DNA of 64,000 bases, taken from contig JANNSJ010000018.1 of assembly GCA_031402435.1 (NCBI GenBank), positions 1-64,000 on the forward strand. Direction: 5' to 3'. Every line of letters starts with the position of its first letter. Position 1 is the first letter of the stretch. The notes beneath the pieces are model-generated. The model had not been told where the DNA came from and did not search any database. It saw only the letters and a list, made by a program, of their open reading frames with translations. The position numbers and the translations under genes were made by a program. This document shows positions 8,230-17,321 of this stretch, one piece after another. The stretch comes from UBA11986 sp031402435. Its GTDB lineage: Bacteria > Bacteroidota > Ignavibacteria > UBA10030 > UBA6906.

Positions 8230-10114
8230 GCGACTTCTTTCGCTTGCCTTCATTTTCGTCGGCGCCACCATTGTGGCGCTCGGCCAGATATCGCCACATG
8301 GTCCCGTGAAGTTTGATTGTCAAACATGTCATATGACTGATTCCTGGGAGATGCGGAAGGATGATGGATTTGACCATGGCACCACCGGTTTCGCCTTGAT
8401 CGGGCGCCATAAGTCTCTTGATTGTGCGTCGTGCCATGATGGCCTGAAGTTCACTTCGCAGAGCACGAAATGCTTATCGTGCCATACCGATATCCACAAG
8501 AGCGAGCTGGGTGAGAATTGCATGCGATGTCATACCACGGTTTCCTGGCGGATTACCGACATGATCCAACGGCATCAACAGACACGGTTTCCTCTTGTAG
8601 GGAAGCACCTCACTCTGAATTGCGAAGCGTGTCATGCGAATATCGCGTCACATCAATATTCAGGAACAGCTACGACGTGTATTGGTTGTCACCGGGTTGA
8701 CTTCCAAGCCTCCCAAAACCCGAACCACACAACAGCCGGATTCTCGACTGAATGCTCCGGGTGTCATCGGGTCACTGCGTTCACATGGGGACAGGGGTTT
8801 GATCATGATCTCACTGCATTTCCACTTGTGGGAGCGCACCGAGCAGTGGCGTGCGCGTCATGCCATCAGAATGGACGGTTCAAGGGAACGCCAATGCAGT
8901 GCAGCTCATGTCATCGTGAAGAGTATGCATCATCAAGAAATCCGAACCATGCAATGGCTGGCTTTACGATGGAGTGCCAGACCTGTCATACCGTTGCGGG
9001 TTGGACCGGAGGAAGGTATGACCACACAGCATTGACGCTATTCCCGCTTACAGGTGCTCACATACAGTTGCAGTGCTCAAACTGCCATGGTGACAACATA
9101 TTTGTCGGCAGGTCTGTGGACTGCGTGAGTTGCCATCAAGCAGCTTTGGCCGGGACACACTCTCCAAACCATGCCAGTAGCGGTTTCCCGCAGCAATGTG
9201 CCCTTTGCCATTCAACGATGTCCTGGATCCCATCATCCTTTAATCATTCAACGTCCCAGTTTCCACTTACTGGAGCTCATCAGGCGGTCGTGTGTGCGCA
9301 ATGCCACGTGAACAATCAGTATCAAGGACTAACAACGAATTGCTACGACTGCCATACACAGGATTTTAATACAGTTGCGAGCCCAAACCATATCACGGGA
9401 AACTTCAGTCATACATGTACCCAGTGTCATACAACCACGACATGGACACCGTCAACATTCAATCATAGCACGACATTGTTCCCGCTGACGGGTGCTCATA
9501 TTGCAACGACGTGCCAGGGATGCCATATCAATGGCAACTACCAGTTGCATTACACGGATTGCTACCAGTGTCATCAAACAGATTTCCAACAGACAACAAA
9601 CCCGAACCATGTTGCGGGCAATTTCAGTCATGATTGCACTCAATGCCATTCAACAATGGCGTGGAGCCCTGCAACATTCAATCATAGCACGACACTTTTT
9701 CCTCTTACAGGAGCGCATACAAGCACGCCATGTCAATCGTGTCATGTAAATGGGAACTACCAGTTGCACTATACTGATTGCTACCAGTGTCATCAATCGG
9801 ACTACCAACAGGTGACAAACCCGAACCATGTAACACAGCAGTTCGCTCACAACTGCACTCAATGTCACAGTACGAGCGTCTGGACGCCTAATACGATGAG
9901 TCACGACTCGCGGTGGTTCAGGATATACTCCGGCAGACATCGAAACGAATGGACGCAATGCTCGGAATGCCATACAACCCCGGGTAATCTTACGTCGTTC
10001 AGTTGCATCGATTGTCATGAGCATCAAAGGAGCAACGTTGATCCTCGCCATACAGGCGTATCGAACTATATTTACTCGAGCCCCGCATGTTACAGTTGCC
10101 ATCGAAACGCATAA
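8222..10114 (+). CDS. Multiheme cytochrome c, 25 CXXCH motifs, repeat-built
   Basis: A 630-residue exported protein with a signal peptide ending near ALGQ and 25 CXXCH motifs. It is assembled from 70-73-residue units with three hemes each; the last three units (DNA 9239-9895) are nearly identical and keep an exact 219-base period. Each contains FNHSTxxFPLTGAH, a CxxCHVNGNYQ motif, CYQCHQ and NPNH...CTQCH. The GAH, NHS and NPNH histidines are likely distal heme ligands. The ATG at 8222 lies inside the end of the upstream gene, with AAGGAG five bases before it. The protein shares N-terminal and C-terminal sequence with the next gene, so the two are tandem duplicates. Extended wire-like electron transfer is inferred. 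Confidence 0.9.
   Translation: MARRLLSLAFIFVGATIVALGQISPHGPVKFDCQTCHMTDSWEMRKDDGFDHGTTGFALIGRHKSLDCASCHDGLKFTSQSTKCLSCHTDIHKSELGENCMRCHTTVSWRITDMIQRHQQTRFPLVGKHLTLNCEACHANIASHQYSGTATTCIGCHRVDFQASQNPNHTTAGFSTECSGCHRVTAFTWGQGFDHDLTAFPLVGAHRAVACASCHQNGRFKGTPMQCSSCHREEYASSRNPNHAMAGFTMECQTCHTVAGWTGGRYDHTALTLFPLTGAHIQLQCSNCHGDNIFVGRSVDCVSCHQAALAGTHSPNHASSGFPQQCALCHSTMSWIPSSFNHSTSQFPLTGAHQAVVCAQCHVNNQYQGLTTNCYDCHTQDFNTVASPNHITGNFSHTCTQCHTTTTWTPSTFNHSTTLFPLTGAHIATTCQGCHINGNYQLHYTDCYQCHQTDFQQTTNPNHVAGNFSHDCTQCHSTMAWSPATFNHSTTLFPLTGAHTSTPCQSCHVNGNYQLHYTDCYQCHQSDYQQVTNPNHVTQQFAHNCTQCHSTSVWTPNTMSHDSRWFRIYSGRHRNEWTQCSECHTTPGNLTSFSCIDCHEHQRSNVDPRHTGVSNYIYSSPACYSCHRNA
9239..9895 (+). repeat. Three tandem 219-base coding repeats in the 25-heme cytochrome
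   Basis: The codons for FNHS recur at 9239, 9458 and 9677, exactly 219 bases (73 residues) apart, with high identity between the second and third copies. Each unit encodes three heme motifs. The frame is kept, so copy number could change by recombination without destroying the protein. Confidence 0.8.
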
Positions 10115-10125
10115 AAGGTACTATG

Positions 10126-11532
10126 ATGAAATCTGGCATGATAATCGTCATAATGCTCGTGGCAGGAGTTGCGATGAGTCAGGTTTCGCTGCATGGAGAT
10201 CTCAAGATACCTTGCCAGTCATGTCATGTGACAGATTCATGGGAGATGCGGAAGGACCCAGCTTTCAAGCACGAATCAATAGGATTTCCTTTAGCGGGGC
10301 GACATAAGACCGTCAGGTGTCAATCATGTCATCAACATCTCAATTTCTCGAAGAAGATATCGTCCAATTGCACATCATGTCATACTGATGTTCACAGGAA
10401 TGAGCTTGGGACGAACTGTCTCAAATGTCATGCAACGCAGAACTGGAAAGTGTCAGACATGACCCAAAAGCATCAGCAGACACGTTTTCCTTTGGTCGGC
10501 AGACACCAAACGGTGCAGTGCCAGGCCTGCCACAGCAACGCAGTACAGCAACAATATGTCGGTACACCATTGACGTGCATTGGGTGTCATCGCACTGACT
10601 ATGAAGCCGCGAAAAACCCGGATCATCGAATGGGTCGATTCTCCACAGACTGCTCGCAATGCCACCAGATGACAGCTATGGCATGGGAGGGCAATTTCGA
10701 CCATGCATCGACACGGTTCCCACTCACTGGAGCTCATTCCGCAACCCCGTGTGGTGCGTGCCATCTCAACAATTCGTTTGCTGCGTTGCCGATGGAGTGC
10801 GTCAGTTGTCATCGCCCAGACTATCAACAAACAGTCAACCCGAACCACGTGTCTGCGAATTTTCCAACCACGTGCCAGACATGCCACACAACCTCACGAT
10901 GGGCTGGCGCAACATTCAATCACAACGCAACGCGATTTCCGTTGACGGGGGCACATACTACCGCACAATGTCAATCATGTCATGTCAGCGGGAACTACCA
11001 GCTGGTATACACCGATTGTTACCAGTGTCATCAAGCGGATTTCCAGCAGACAACGAACCCCAATCATGTGACCGGGAATTTCAGCCACAATTGCACGCAG
11101 TGCCATTCCACCACAAATTGGACAAGCGCAACATTCAACCACAGCACAACGCTTTTTCCGCTCACTGGAGCTCACACGACAGCGCCGTGTCAGTCTTGCC
11201 ACGTGAACGGTAACTACCAATTGCACTACACAGATTGTTACCAGTGCCATCAAACGGATTATCAGCAAGCGACAAGTCAGAACCATGTGTCGCAAGCGTT
11301 TCCACATAATTGTACGCCGTGCCACAGCACGAGCGTGTGGAGGCCGAACACGATGAATCATGACGCGGCGTATTTCAGGATATACTCTGGTAGACATCGC
11401 AATAGATGGACGCAATGCAGTGAATGCCATCGGGTTCCGGGAAATCTGACGTCGTTCAGTTGTACCGCCGCCTGCCACCAAAACGCGCATAACCAGGGTC
11501 AGAATTGTTACGGTTGCCACCGTAACGAGTAG
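10126..11532 (+). CDS. Multiheme cytochrome c, 18 CXXCH motifs plus one CX3CH
   Basis: A 468-residue paralogue of the upstream 25-heme protein: same signal peptide layout, same opening (CQSCHVTDSWEMRKDPAFKHE) and the same ending (FRIYSGRHRNRWTQCSECH). I count 18 CXXCH motifs and one CTAACH (CX3CH) near the C-terminus, where the paralogue has CIDCH. Two 219-base repeat units lie at 10915-11352. Two adjacent ATGs exist at 10123 and 10126; I chose 10126 because AAAGG ends at 10118, giving 7 bases of spacing. It is shorter than its sister by about two repeat units, consistent with repeat loss or gain after duplication. Extracellular or outer-membrane electron transfer is inferred from the neighbouring barrel gene. 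Confidence 0.9.
   Translation: MKSGMIIVIMLVAGVAMSQVSLHGDLKIPCQSCHVTDSWEMRKDPAFKHESIGFPLAGRHKTVRCQSCHQHLNFSKKISSNCTSCHTDVHRNELGTNCLKCHATQNWKVSDMTQKHQQTRFPLVGRHQTVQCQACHSNAVQQQYVGTPLTCIGCHRTDYEAAKNPDHRMGRFSTDCSQCHQMTAMAWEGNFDHASTRFPLTGAHSATPCGACHLNNSFAALPMECVSCHRPDYQQTVNPNHVSANFPTTCQTCHTTSRWAGATFNHNATRFPLTGAHTTAQCQSCHVSGNYQLVYTDCYQCHQADFQQTTNPNHVTGNFSHNCTQCHSTTNWTSATFNHSTTLFPLTGAHTTAPCQSCHVNGNYQLHYTDCYQCHQTDYQQATSQNHVSQAFPHNCTPCHSTSVWRPNTMNHDAAYFRIYSGRHRNRWTQCSECHRVPGNLTSFSCTAACHQNAHNQGQNCYGCHRNE
10915..11352 (+). repeat. Two tandem 219-base coding repeats in the second large cytochrome
   Basis: FNH codons recur at 10915 and 11134, again exactly 219 bases apart and closely similar to the units at 9239-9895. 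The same unit therefore exists five times in two adjacent genes, which is a substrate for unequal crossing over. Confidence 0.75.
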
Positions 11533-11634
11533 GAAACGAAGCGAGATTCGCAATGGGGATAGGGGAAACTATATGATCGCCAACCGTACTCGACCTAGAG
11601 TACTGTATGTTCCATTTGTCGTCTGGGGGCGTGA

Positions 11635-13227
11635 ATGAAACAAACAGGGATAACATTACTTGTGTTGCTGGTACAGTTTGTCTATGCGGAAGAGAAGACC
11701 GTCACCGGCACCGTTACGTACGTAGCTGTTGGAACAGTGTACACCTCGCTTGGTAGGGAGAGTGGCGTGCGGGACTCCAGTATTGTATATGTCCACTCCA
11801 ATGGAGATACGCTTGGTGTATTGCAGGTGGTTGCTGCAAGCTCCAAATCGTCAGCCTGCAGGATTCTGAAATCGAGGCGCGATATTACAATCGGCAACTC
11901 CGTTGTAGCACGCGTTACAATTGAGACACCGAACACGGACTCTACAGGAGCATCGGCGTCAAGGCAGGGAAAGACCCCAATGCTTCAGAACCCATTTGAT
12001 TCTAGAAATCCACCTGTTTCAGCCCCCGGTCTGTTTGATATTCGCGGCCGGGTCAGCGCTCAGTACTACGTGAACAGATATGATAATCCGCTGTATAACA
12101 CCACCCAGCCTGGAGTCGTCATCAACTTGCGTGGACGGTCGGCCGATATCCCATTGAAGTTCGAATTGTATACCAACATCAGAACCCTCTCGTACGGGAA
12201 CGTTGGACCCTTCTCAAAGAGAGCTGTGAATCAATCACGCATCTACAGACTCTCGATCGAGTATGACGATGGAACGAATGATGCGGCCATTGGGAGGATC
12301 ATTCCGACGATTGCACCGTCAATCGGATATATTGATGGGGCAATGTATTCAAGGCGTTTTGGCCGTGTCATTGTCGGAACCTCGCTCGGATATCAGCCCA
12401 GCTATACGTTACGGGGTGTTTCTTCTGAGTACAAGAAGGTTGCCCTTTTTGCTGGACTTCAACCATCAGACTCTTTGAATCTGATGATCTCAACGGTGTA
12501 CGCGAGAACATACTATCGCTCGTTGCTGGATAGGGAAGCTGTCAGTGCGAATGTGTCGCTCTATACTGTGGCGGGATTTCAAGTATACGGATATTCTGAA
12601 GTTGACCTCCGGAAAGTAACTGGTGGAGAGTTTGTGCTATCTCCTTCATTGACGAGCTTGTTTGCAAATGTGAGCTACCGGTTCACGAATTTTCTTTCCC
12701 TTGGACTTGGTGCTGACGCGAGCCGGCCACTGTACACATTCTCTGCCGGTGGGGCCATCCCTGACTCACTAAGGGAAACGCGCTTGCGATCCGGGGTTAA
12801 CACAAGTGTTACTTTGTATCTTCCCGGCGGGATCACGGTTTCCAACTCATATTCGCCGCGCACATCGGAATCACGATTCGCGAGCGTATATTCAAACTAT
12901 ATCTCATTCGGCATTGCAGATCTACTTTGGTCGGGAGTTTCGTTCCGTTCTAACTTTAATCTGAATGCCAATGAGTACTCCAATTCGAACGGCTACGGTG
13001 TAAGCCTCCAGCGCAACATCATTGATATTGCTGATATCAATATTCGCTTTCAGCAGAACACGTACACCCTGAAGAGCTACGCAGACAAGCACATCAGCAG
13101 GACATTTGGTTCCGACCTTATTGTAAATCTCACGCGCAACCTTTCAGCAATGGTGAGTTACGATCGTCTCAACGGCTATGGGCTTACATCAAATTCCATC
13201 TTCGGTGAATTGAGTGTGAGGTTTTGA
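11635..13227 (+). CDS. Outer-membrane beta-barrel, candidate porin partner of the multiheme cytochromes
   Basis: A 530-residue protein with a signal peptide ending at VYAEE, an N-terminal soluble domain (about residues 22-100) and a long series of amphipathic strands ending in the C-terminal Phe of GELSVRF, typical of outer-membrane barrels. It has no cysteine heme motif. The N-terminal domain, with phrases such as GTVYTSLGRESGVRDSS and GNSVVARV, looks like a small beta domain and may plug or dock the barrel. The gene follows the three multiheme cytochromes by 102 bases and overlaps the next gene by TGATG. A barrel that sheathes a multiheme wire is known from Mtr and Pcc conduits, but this protein does not obviously belong to either family. 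Confidence 0.65.
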   Translation: MKQTGITLLVLLVQFVYAEEKTVTGTVTYVAVGTVYTSLGRESGVRDSSIVYVHSNGDTLGVLQVVAASSKSSACRILKSRRDITIGNSVVARVTIETPNTDSTGASASRQGKTPMLQNPFDSRNPPVSAPGLFDIRGRVSAQYYVNRYDNPLYNTTQPGVVINLRGRSADIPLKFELYTNIRTLSYGNVGPFSKRAVNQSRIYRLSIEYDDGTNDAAIGRIIPTIAPSIGYIDGAMYSRRFGRVIVGTSLGYQPSYTLRGVSSEYKKVALFAGLQPSDSLNLMISTVYARTYYRSLLDREAVSANVSLYTVAGFQVYGYSEVDLRKVTGGEFVLSPSLTSLFANVSYRFTNFLSLGLGADASRPLYTFSAGGAIPDSLRETRLRSGVNTSVTLYLPGGITVSNSYSPRTSESRFASVYSNYISFGIADLLWSGVSFRSNFNLNANEYSNSNGYGVSLQRNIIDIADINIRFQQNTYTLKSYADKHISRTFGSDLIVNLTRNLSAMVSYDRLNGYGLTSNSIFGELSVRF

Positions 13228-14540
13228 TGGACTCTTTATATACGGTCGTAATCTTTGTTGTGTTGATTGGCATTTTTGGGTTGCCGTACTGGCTCAAAGT
13301 GGCCAAACACAAAAGAGAAGCAAGCAAGACCTTCCAGAAGAACGCGAAGGCTGGTATGCTGAATCCGGTAACGCTTCATCCAAGTATCGACATCGCTGCC
13401 TGTATTGGTTGTGCGAGTTGCGTAAAGGTCTGCCCCGAAGACGTTCTCGGCATTGTTGGCGGGCACGCATCCATCATAAGCGGAGCAAAATGTGTAGGCC
13501 ACGGTCTGTGCATGGATGTCTGCCCCGTTGGGGCAATTACGCTGCAATTCGGCACTCCACGTCAGGGCATGGAGATTCCTTTGTACAATGACAACTATGA
13601 GTCAAATATTGATGGGCTCTACATTGTAGGAGAACTCGGGGGAGTCGGACTGATCAGAAATGCTGTCTCGCAGGGGTTAAAAGCTGTGAGTGATGTTGTC
13701 CGCAAGAATCGCCGCGGTCCCAAGAATGCTTATGATGTTGTGATAGTGGGTGGTGGGCCTGCGGGTATTGCATCAGCGCTTGCTTGCAAGGCAAACAATC
13801 TTCGCTATGTTGTATTTGAACAGGATGAAATTGGAGGAACCGTTCTCCATTATCCACGCAAGAAGCTTGTGTTGACATCTCCCGTGGAACTTCCTCTATA
13901 CGGGAAACTGAAGGTCTCAGAGATTTCCAAAGAGGAGCTTCTTGTAATATGGAAGGACATCATTGGCAGGTTCTCGCTCAATATCCTGATCCAGCACAAA
14001 GTTGAGTCAATTGACCATGCCAACGGAGTGTTCACTGTAAAGGCAAAAGGAACAACCTTTCTTGCGGGGTCGGTGTTTCTGGCGATAGGTCGGCGTGGTA
14101 GCCCGCGCAAACTTGATGTGACTGGTGAAGACCTGCCCAAAGTGATGTACCGCTTGATTGAAGCGGAAACATATACACAGAAGCATATCCTTGTGGTTGG
14201 AGGTGGCGACAGTGCGATCGAAGCAGCAATCGGACTTGCGAGTCAGAGAGGGAATACGACGACCATCAGTTATCGTAAAGATGATTTCGTGCGCCTGAAG
14301 GAGAAAAACGAAAAACGAATTCAGGAGTTCATGAAGTCTGGCAAGATCAAGACGATCTTCAATTCCGGGGTTGTGGAGATCAAACCCGATACAGTTGTTG
14401 TGCAGGAAGGGAGCAAGATCATCCACAATCTTCAGAATGACTTTGTGTTTGTGTTTGCCGGAGGCGAAATGCCAACAGAGCTCTTGAAACGGGCCGGAGT
14501 GAAGCTTCGCACGAGCGAGGTGGAGGCTGAGGCAGCATAG
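13227..14540 (+). CDS. Membrane-anchored thioredoxin-reductase-like flavoprotein with N-terminal Fe-S domain
   Basis: A 437-residue protein. Residues 4-22 form a membrane anchor, residues 50-105 a ferredoxin domain and the rest an FAD/NAD(P)-binding oxidoreductase with two dinucleotide folds: GGGPAG at about 175-180 for FAD and GGGDSA near 320 for NAD(P)H. The first cluster has Cys59, 62, 65 and 69. The second reads CVGHGLCMDVCP, where His92 takes the place of the usual second cysteine. No CxxC thioredoxin-reductase disulfide is seen in the NAD(P) domain. The ATG at 13227 overlaps the barrel gene's TGA, so the two are probably coupled. It could pass NAD(P)H electrons to ferredoxin or to membrane carriers of the cytochrome locus. 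Confidence 0.8.
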   Translation: MDSLYTVVIFVVLIGIFGLPYWLKVAKHKREASKTFQKNAKAGMLNPVTLHPSIDIAACIGCASCVKVCPEDVLGIVGGHASIISGAKCVGHGLCMDVCPVGAITLQFGTPRQGMEIPLYNDNYESNIDGLYIVGELGGVGLIRNAVSQGLKAVSDVVRKNRRGPKNAYDVVIVGGGPAGIASALACKANNLRYVVFEQDEIGGTVLHYPRKKLVLTSPVELPLYGKLKVSEISKEELLVIWKDIIGRFSLNILIQHKVESIDHANGVFTVKAKGTTFLAGSVFLAIGRRGSPRKLDVTGEDLPKVMYRLIEAETYTQKHILVVGGGDSAIEAAIGLASQRGNTTTISYRKDDFVRLKEKNEKRIQEFMKSGKIKTIFNSGVVEIKPDTVVVQEGSKIIHNLQNDFVFVFAGGEMPTELLKRAGVKLRTSEVEAEAA

Positions 14541-14689
14541 GAATACTCACCATTTCTTCGTCCTGCTTGCCCACGGTGAGCGGGGCATTGTCTTTTCTTG
14601 ACCGGAGTAAAATCAACATCGGTGATAAGAATTGACCCCGACTGTTTCAAATGACTGTCAATCGGGAACGAATTTATAGCGATTATTGT

Positions 14690-14705
14690 AGGCATGTTGA
14701 TTGCT
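14690..14705 (+). promoter_or_regulatory. Sigma-54 (-24/-12) promoter upstream of the secreted BNR-repeat gene
   Basis: AGGCATGTTGATTGCT keeps the GG-N10-GC spacing and matches TGGCAY-N5-TTGCW at all but the first base. Transcription would start near 14716, about 80 bases before the downstream ATG. The match lies between genes and points in the right direction. Confidence 0.55.
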
Positions 14706-14794
14706 GCTTGTATGGAAGGAAAACTCTCTGTCGGATGTACATATGTACTGCGTCCCTTCATTTTTTATGATGTGTAGCCTTGCGGGGTATGAAC

Positions 14795-17320
14795 ATGAAA
14801 ACAGCTCTTACTTTTCTCTTTGCGATTGTTTCCATCAGTGCTTTTTCACAGCCATCGCAATGGTCGTCCCGTGGAGTTGGTGGCGGTGGAGCGCTGTTTG
14901 CGCCGAGCGTTAACCCCGCAAACCCGGATGAATTCTTTGTGGGCTGTGATATGAGCGAACTGTTCCACACCACGGACTTCGGTGGTTCATTCTCTACAGT
15001 TCACTTCCAGACAATTCAGGGCGGACACAACTCTAAAGTTCAATTTACCGTCAATCCGAACCTTCGCTATTGTATCTCGTATGCGAACGATCTTGCTACT
15101 CCTGTGAGAAGCACGAACGGTGGAGCGTCCTGGACTCCATTGCCCGGCAATCCGGATCCATCCGAAGAAACATACAGCATCAATGTTGATTACAGCATAC
15201 CGGGAAGGGTGCTCATCTCATATTACGGCGAGGTGTATTTTTCAAGTGACAGCGGAAGAACGTTTACTCTCGCCCACCACGCGCTCAATAGCGGGGCGGG
15301 CATTGTTGTTGGAGGAGTGCTGTTCGATGGCAGCAACATTTTTATCGGGATGAATGATGGGCTTCTTGTTTCCACAAACGGGGGAGCTTCGTTTGCGCTG
15401 AGTACTGTGACAGGAATTCCAGCCAACCAGGCGATCTTCTCGTTTGCAGGTGCGAAGCAAGGACCAACCGTGCGGCTTTTTTGCCTGACGGGAAGTGCGA
15501 GCAGCATTTACGCCGGAATGCCAGCGTCCGATTACTGGAACTTTCTGCAGGGTGTCTACTCGCTTGATTACGGTGCCGGAAACTGGGCGCCAAAGATGAC
15601 GGGGATCTCCGTTGGTACGGACTTCCTCATGCTCGTGGCAATGGCCTCCAACGATATCAACACAGTGTATCTCGGTGGCAGCAGTACTTCGGGGGCACCG
15701 AACATTATGAAGACAACCAACGGTGGAACAAACTGGACCCATGTGTTCAATTCCGCCAACAATCAAAACATTGCAACAGGTTGGTGCGGCGCCGGTGGTG
15801 ATCGTGGATGGGGATATGCAGAATGTCCGTTTGGGCTTACTGTGTCGCCGAATAATCCTTCGCGTATGCTCTTCACCGATTTTGGATTTGTCCACACTTC
15901 CTCTGATGGTGGTACGAACTGGCGGCAAGCATACGTTTCAACCCCAGATCAGAACCCAGCAGGTTCAAACATCCCGCCGGGCAAGTCATATCACGGTATC
16001 GGGTTGGAGAACACAACGTGCTGGCAGATATTCTGGACGGATGCCAACAATTTGTTTGCCTGCTTTTCCGACATTAAAGGCGTTCGCAGCACGGACGGGG
16101 GCAATAGTTGGTCGTTTAACTACACCGGGCATGCAGCAAACTCGATGTACCGATTGGTGAAGCATCCATCAAACGGAAAGCTCTACGGCGCAACTTCCAA
16201 TGTTCACGATATGTATCAAAGCACACGATTGCAGGATAACATTCTCGATGCTGCTGACGCACAGGGAAAGATCATCTATTCTGTAAACAACGGTGCAGCA
16301 TGGCGGCAGGTTCATTCGTTTGGCCACCCTGTGTTCTGGGTTGCCCTTGATCCGACAAATCCCAATCGGATGTACTCAAGCGTTATACACTCGACACAAG
16401 GAGGGATCTTTGTTTCCAACGATATTCAAAACGATTCGCTCTCTACGTGGAGTCGTGTGGCTATTCCACCGCGCACCGAAGGTCATCCGGCATCCATTGT
16501 TGTCCTGAATGACGGCACGATAGTATGTACGTTCTCCGGCAGGCGCAACGTGAGCGGGACGTTCACGGCAAGCTCCGGTGTGTTTGTGAGTACGGATGGT
16601 GGAGTAAGCTGGCTCGATCGGAGTGATAACGGTATGCGCTACTGGACGAAGGACATTGTCCTCGATCCCAACGATCCGTCTCAGAATACCTGGTATGTCG
16701 GAGTATTCAGCGGATGGGGAGGACCACCGAATGGTTTGGGTGGATTGTACAGGACAACAAACCGTGGAGTATCCTGGACACGGATCAACAGTCTTGAACG
16801 CGTCACGTCATGTACGTTCCATCCACAAAATACAAACGAACTGTACCTGACCACAGAGACAACAGGACTTTGGAGAAGTACTAACATTACTACACCATCG
16901 CCAACGTTCAGTCTCGTTGCCAGCTACCCGTTCCGTCAACCTGAACGAGTGTTTTTCAATCCTTACAACTCCAATGAAGTATGGGTGACGAGTTTCGGCA
17001 ACGGGATGAAGGCGGGAACGAGTTCTTCAACTACAGTGCAGATGGATGGTGTACCGATACAGCCCTCCCTCGCTCAAAATTATCCAAACCCTTTCAATCC
17101 ATTGACGACAATAGCATTTACTCTGCCTGTGCGATCTCATAGTAGGTTGACCATTTATGATGTGCTTGGAAGGAGGGTGGCAATGCTCGTTGATCAGGAT
17201 CTTGATGCCGGTACTCATTCAGCGGTGTGGGACGCGACGAATGCGGCATCCGGAGTATATCTCTATACACTAAAGACAAACGGCTATCAGGAAACGAAGA
17301 GGTTGGTGCTATTGAAGTAG
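14795..17320 (+). CDS. Secreted BNR/sialidase-like repeat protein with type IX-like sorting domain
   Basis: An 841-residue exported protein. The ATG at 14795 has GCGGGG seven bases upstream and opens a clean signal peptide ending at SAFSQ. The body holds many Asp-box-like turns (SxDxGxTW), such as STNGGASW, SSDGGTNW, STDGGNSW, STDGGVSW and TTNRGVSW, spaced as in two-propeller GH74/Vps10/sialidase-like proteins. The C-terminus carries LAQNYPNPFNPLTTIAF and ends KRLVLLK, the type IX sorting signal. A polysaccharide-active GH74-like enzyme is possible, but I cannot confirm catalytic acids by eye. It ends one base before the converging ppk gene and has its own candidate sigma-54 promoter. Confidence 0.75.
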   Translation: MKTALTFLFAIVSISAFSQPSQWSSRGVGGGGALFAPSVNPANPDEFFVGCDMSELFHTTDFGGSFSTVHFQTIQGGHNSKVQFTVNPNLRYCISYANDLATPVRSTNGGASWTPLPGNPDPSEETYSINVDYSIPGRVLISYYGEVYFSSDSGRTFTLAHHALNSGAGIVVGGVLFDGSNIFIGMNDGLLVSTNGGASFALSTVTGIPANQAIFSFAGAKQGPTVRLFCLTGSASSIYAGMPASDYWNFLQGVYSLDYGAGNWAPKMTGISVGTDFLMLVAMASNDINTVYLGGSSTSGAPNIMKTTNGGTNWTHVFNSANNQNIATGWCGAGGDRGWGYAECPFGLTVSPNNPSRMLFTDFGFVHTSSDGGTNWRQAYVSTPDQNPAGSNIPPGKSYHGIGLENTTCWQIFWTDANNLFACFSDIKGVRSTDGGNSWSFNYTGHAANSMYRLVKHPSNGKLYGATSNVHDMYQSTRLQDNILDAADAQGKIIYSVNNGAAWRQVHSFGHPVFWVALDPTNPNRMYSSVIHSTQGGIFVSNDIQNDSLSTWSRVAIPPRTEGHPASIVVLNDGTIVCTFSGRRNVSGTFTASSGVFVSTDGGVSWLDRSDNGMRYWTKDIVLDPNDPSQNTWYVGVFSGWGGPPNGLGGLYRTTNRGVSWTRINSLERVTSCTFHPQNTNELYLTTETTGLWRSTNITTPSPTFSLVASYPFRQPERVFFNPYNSNEVWVTSFGNGMKAGTSSSTTVQMDGVPIQPSLAQNYPNPFNPLTTIAFTLPVRSHSRLTIYDVLGRRVAMLVDQDLDAGTHSAVWDATNAASGVYLYTLKTNGYQETKRLVLLK

Positions 17321-17321
17321 C

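Noticed and set aside
9239..11352. Regular repeats that could suggest a CRISPR or satellite array
   Set aside because: The 219-base units are in-frame coding repeats with three heme motifs each; no spacers are present.
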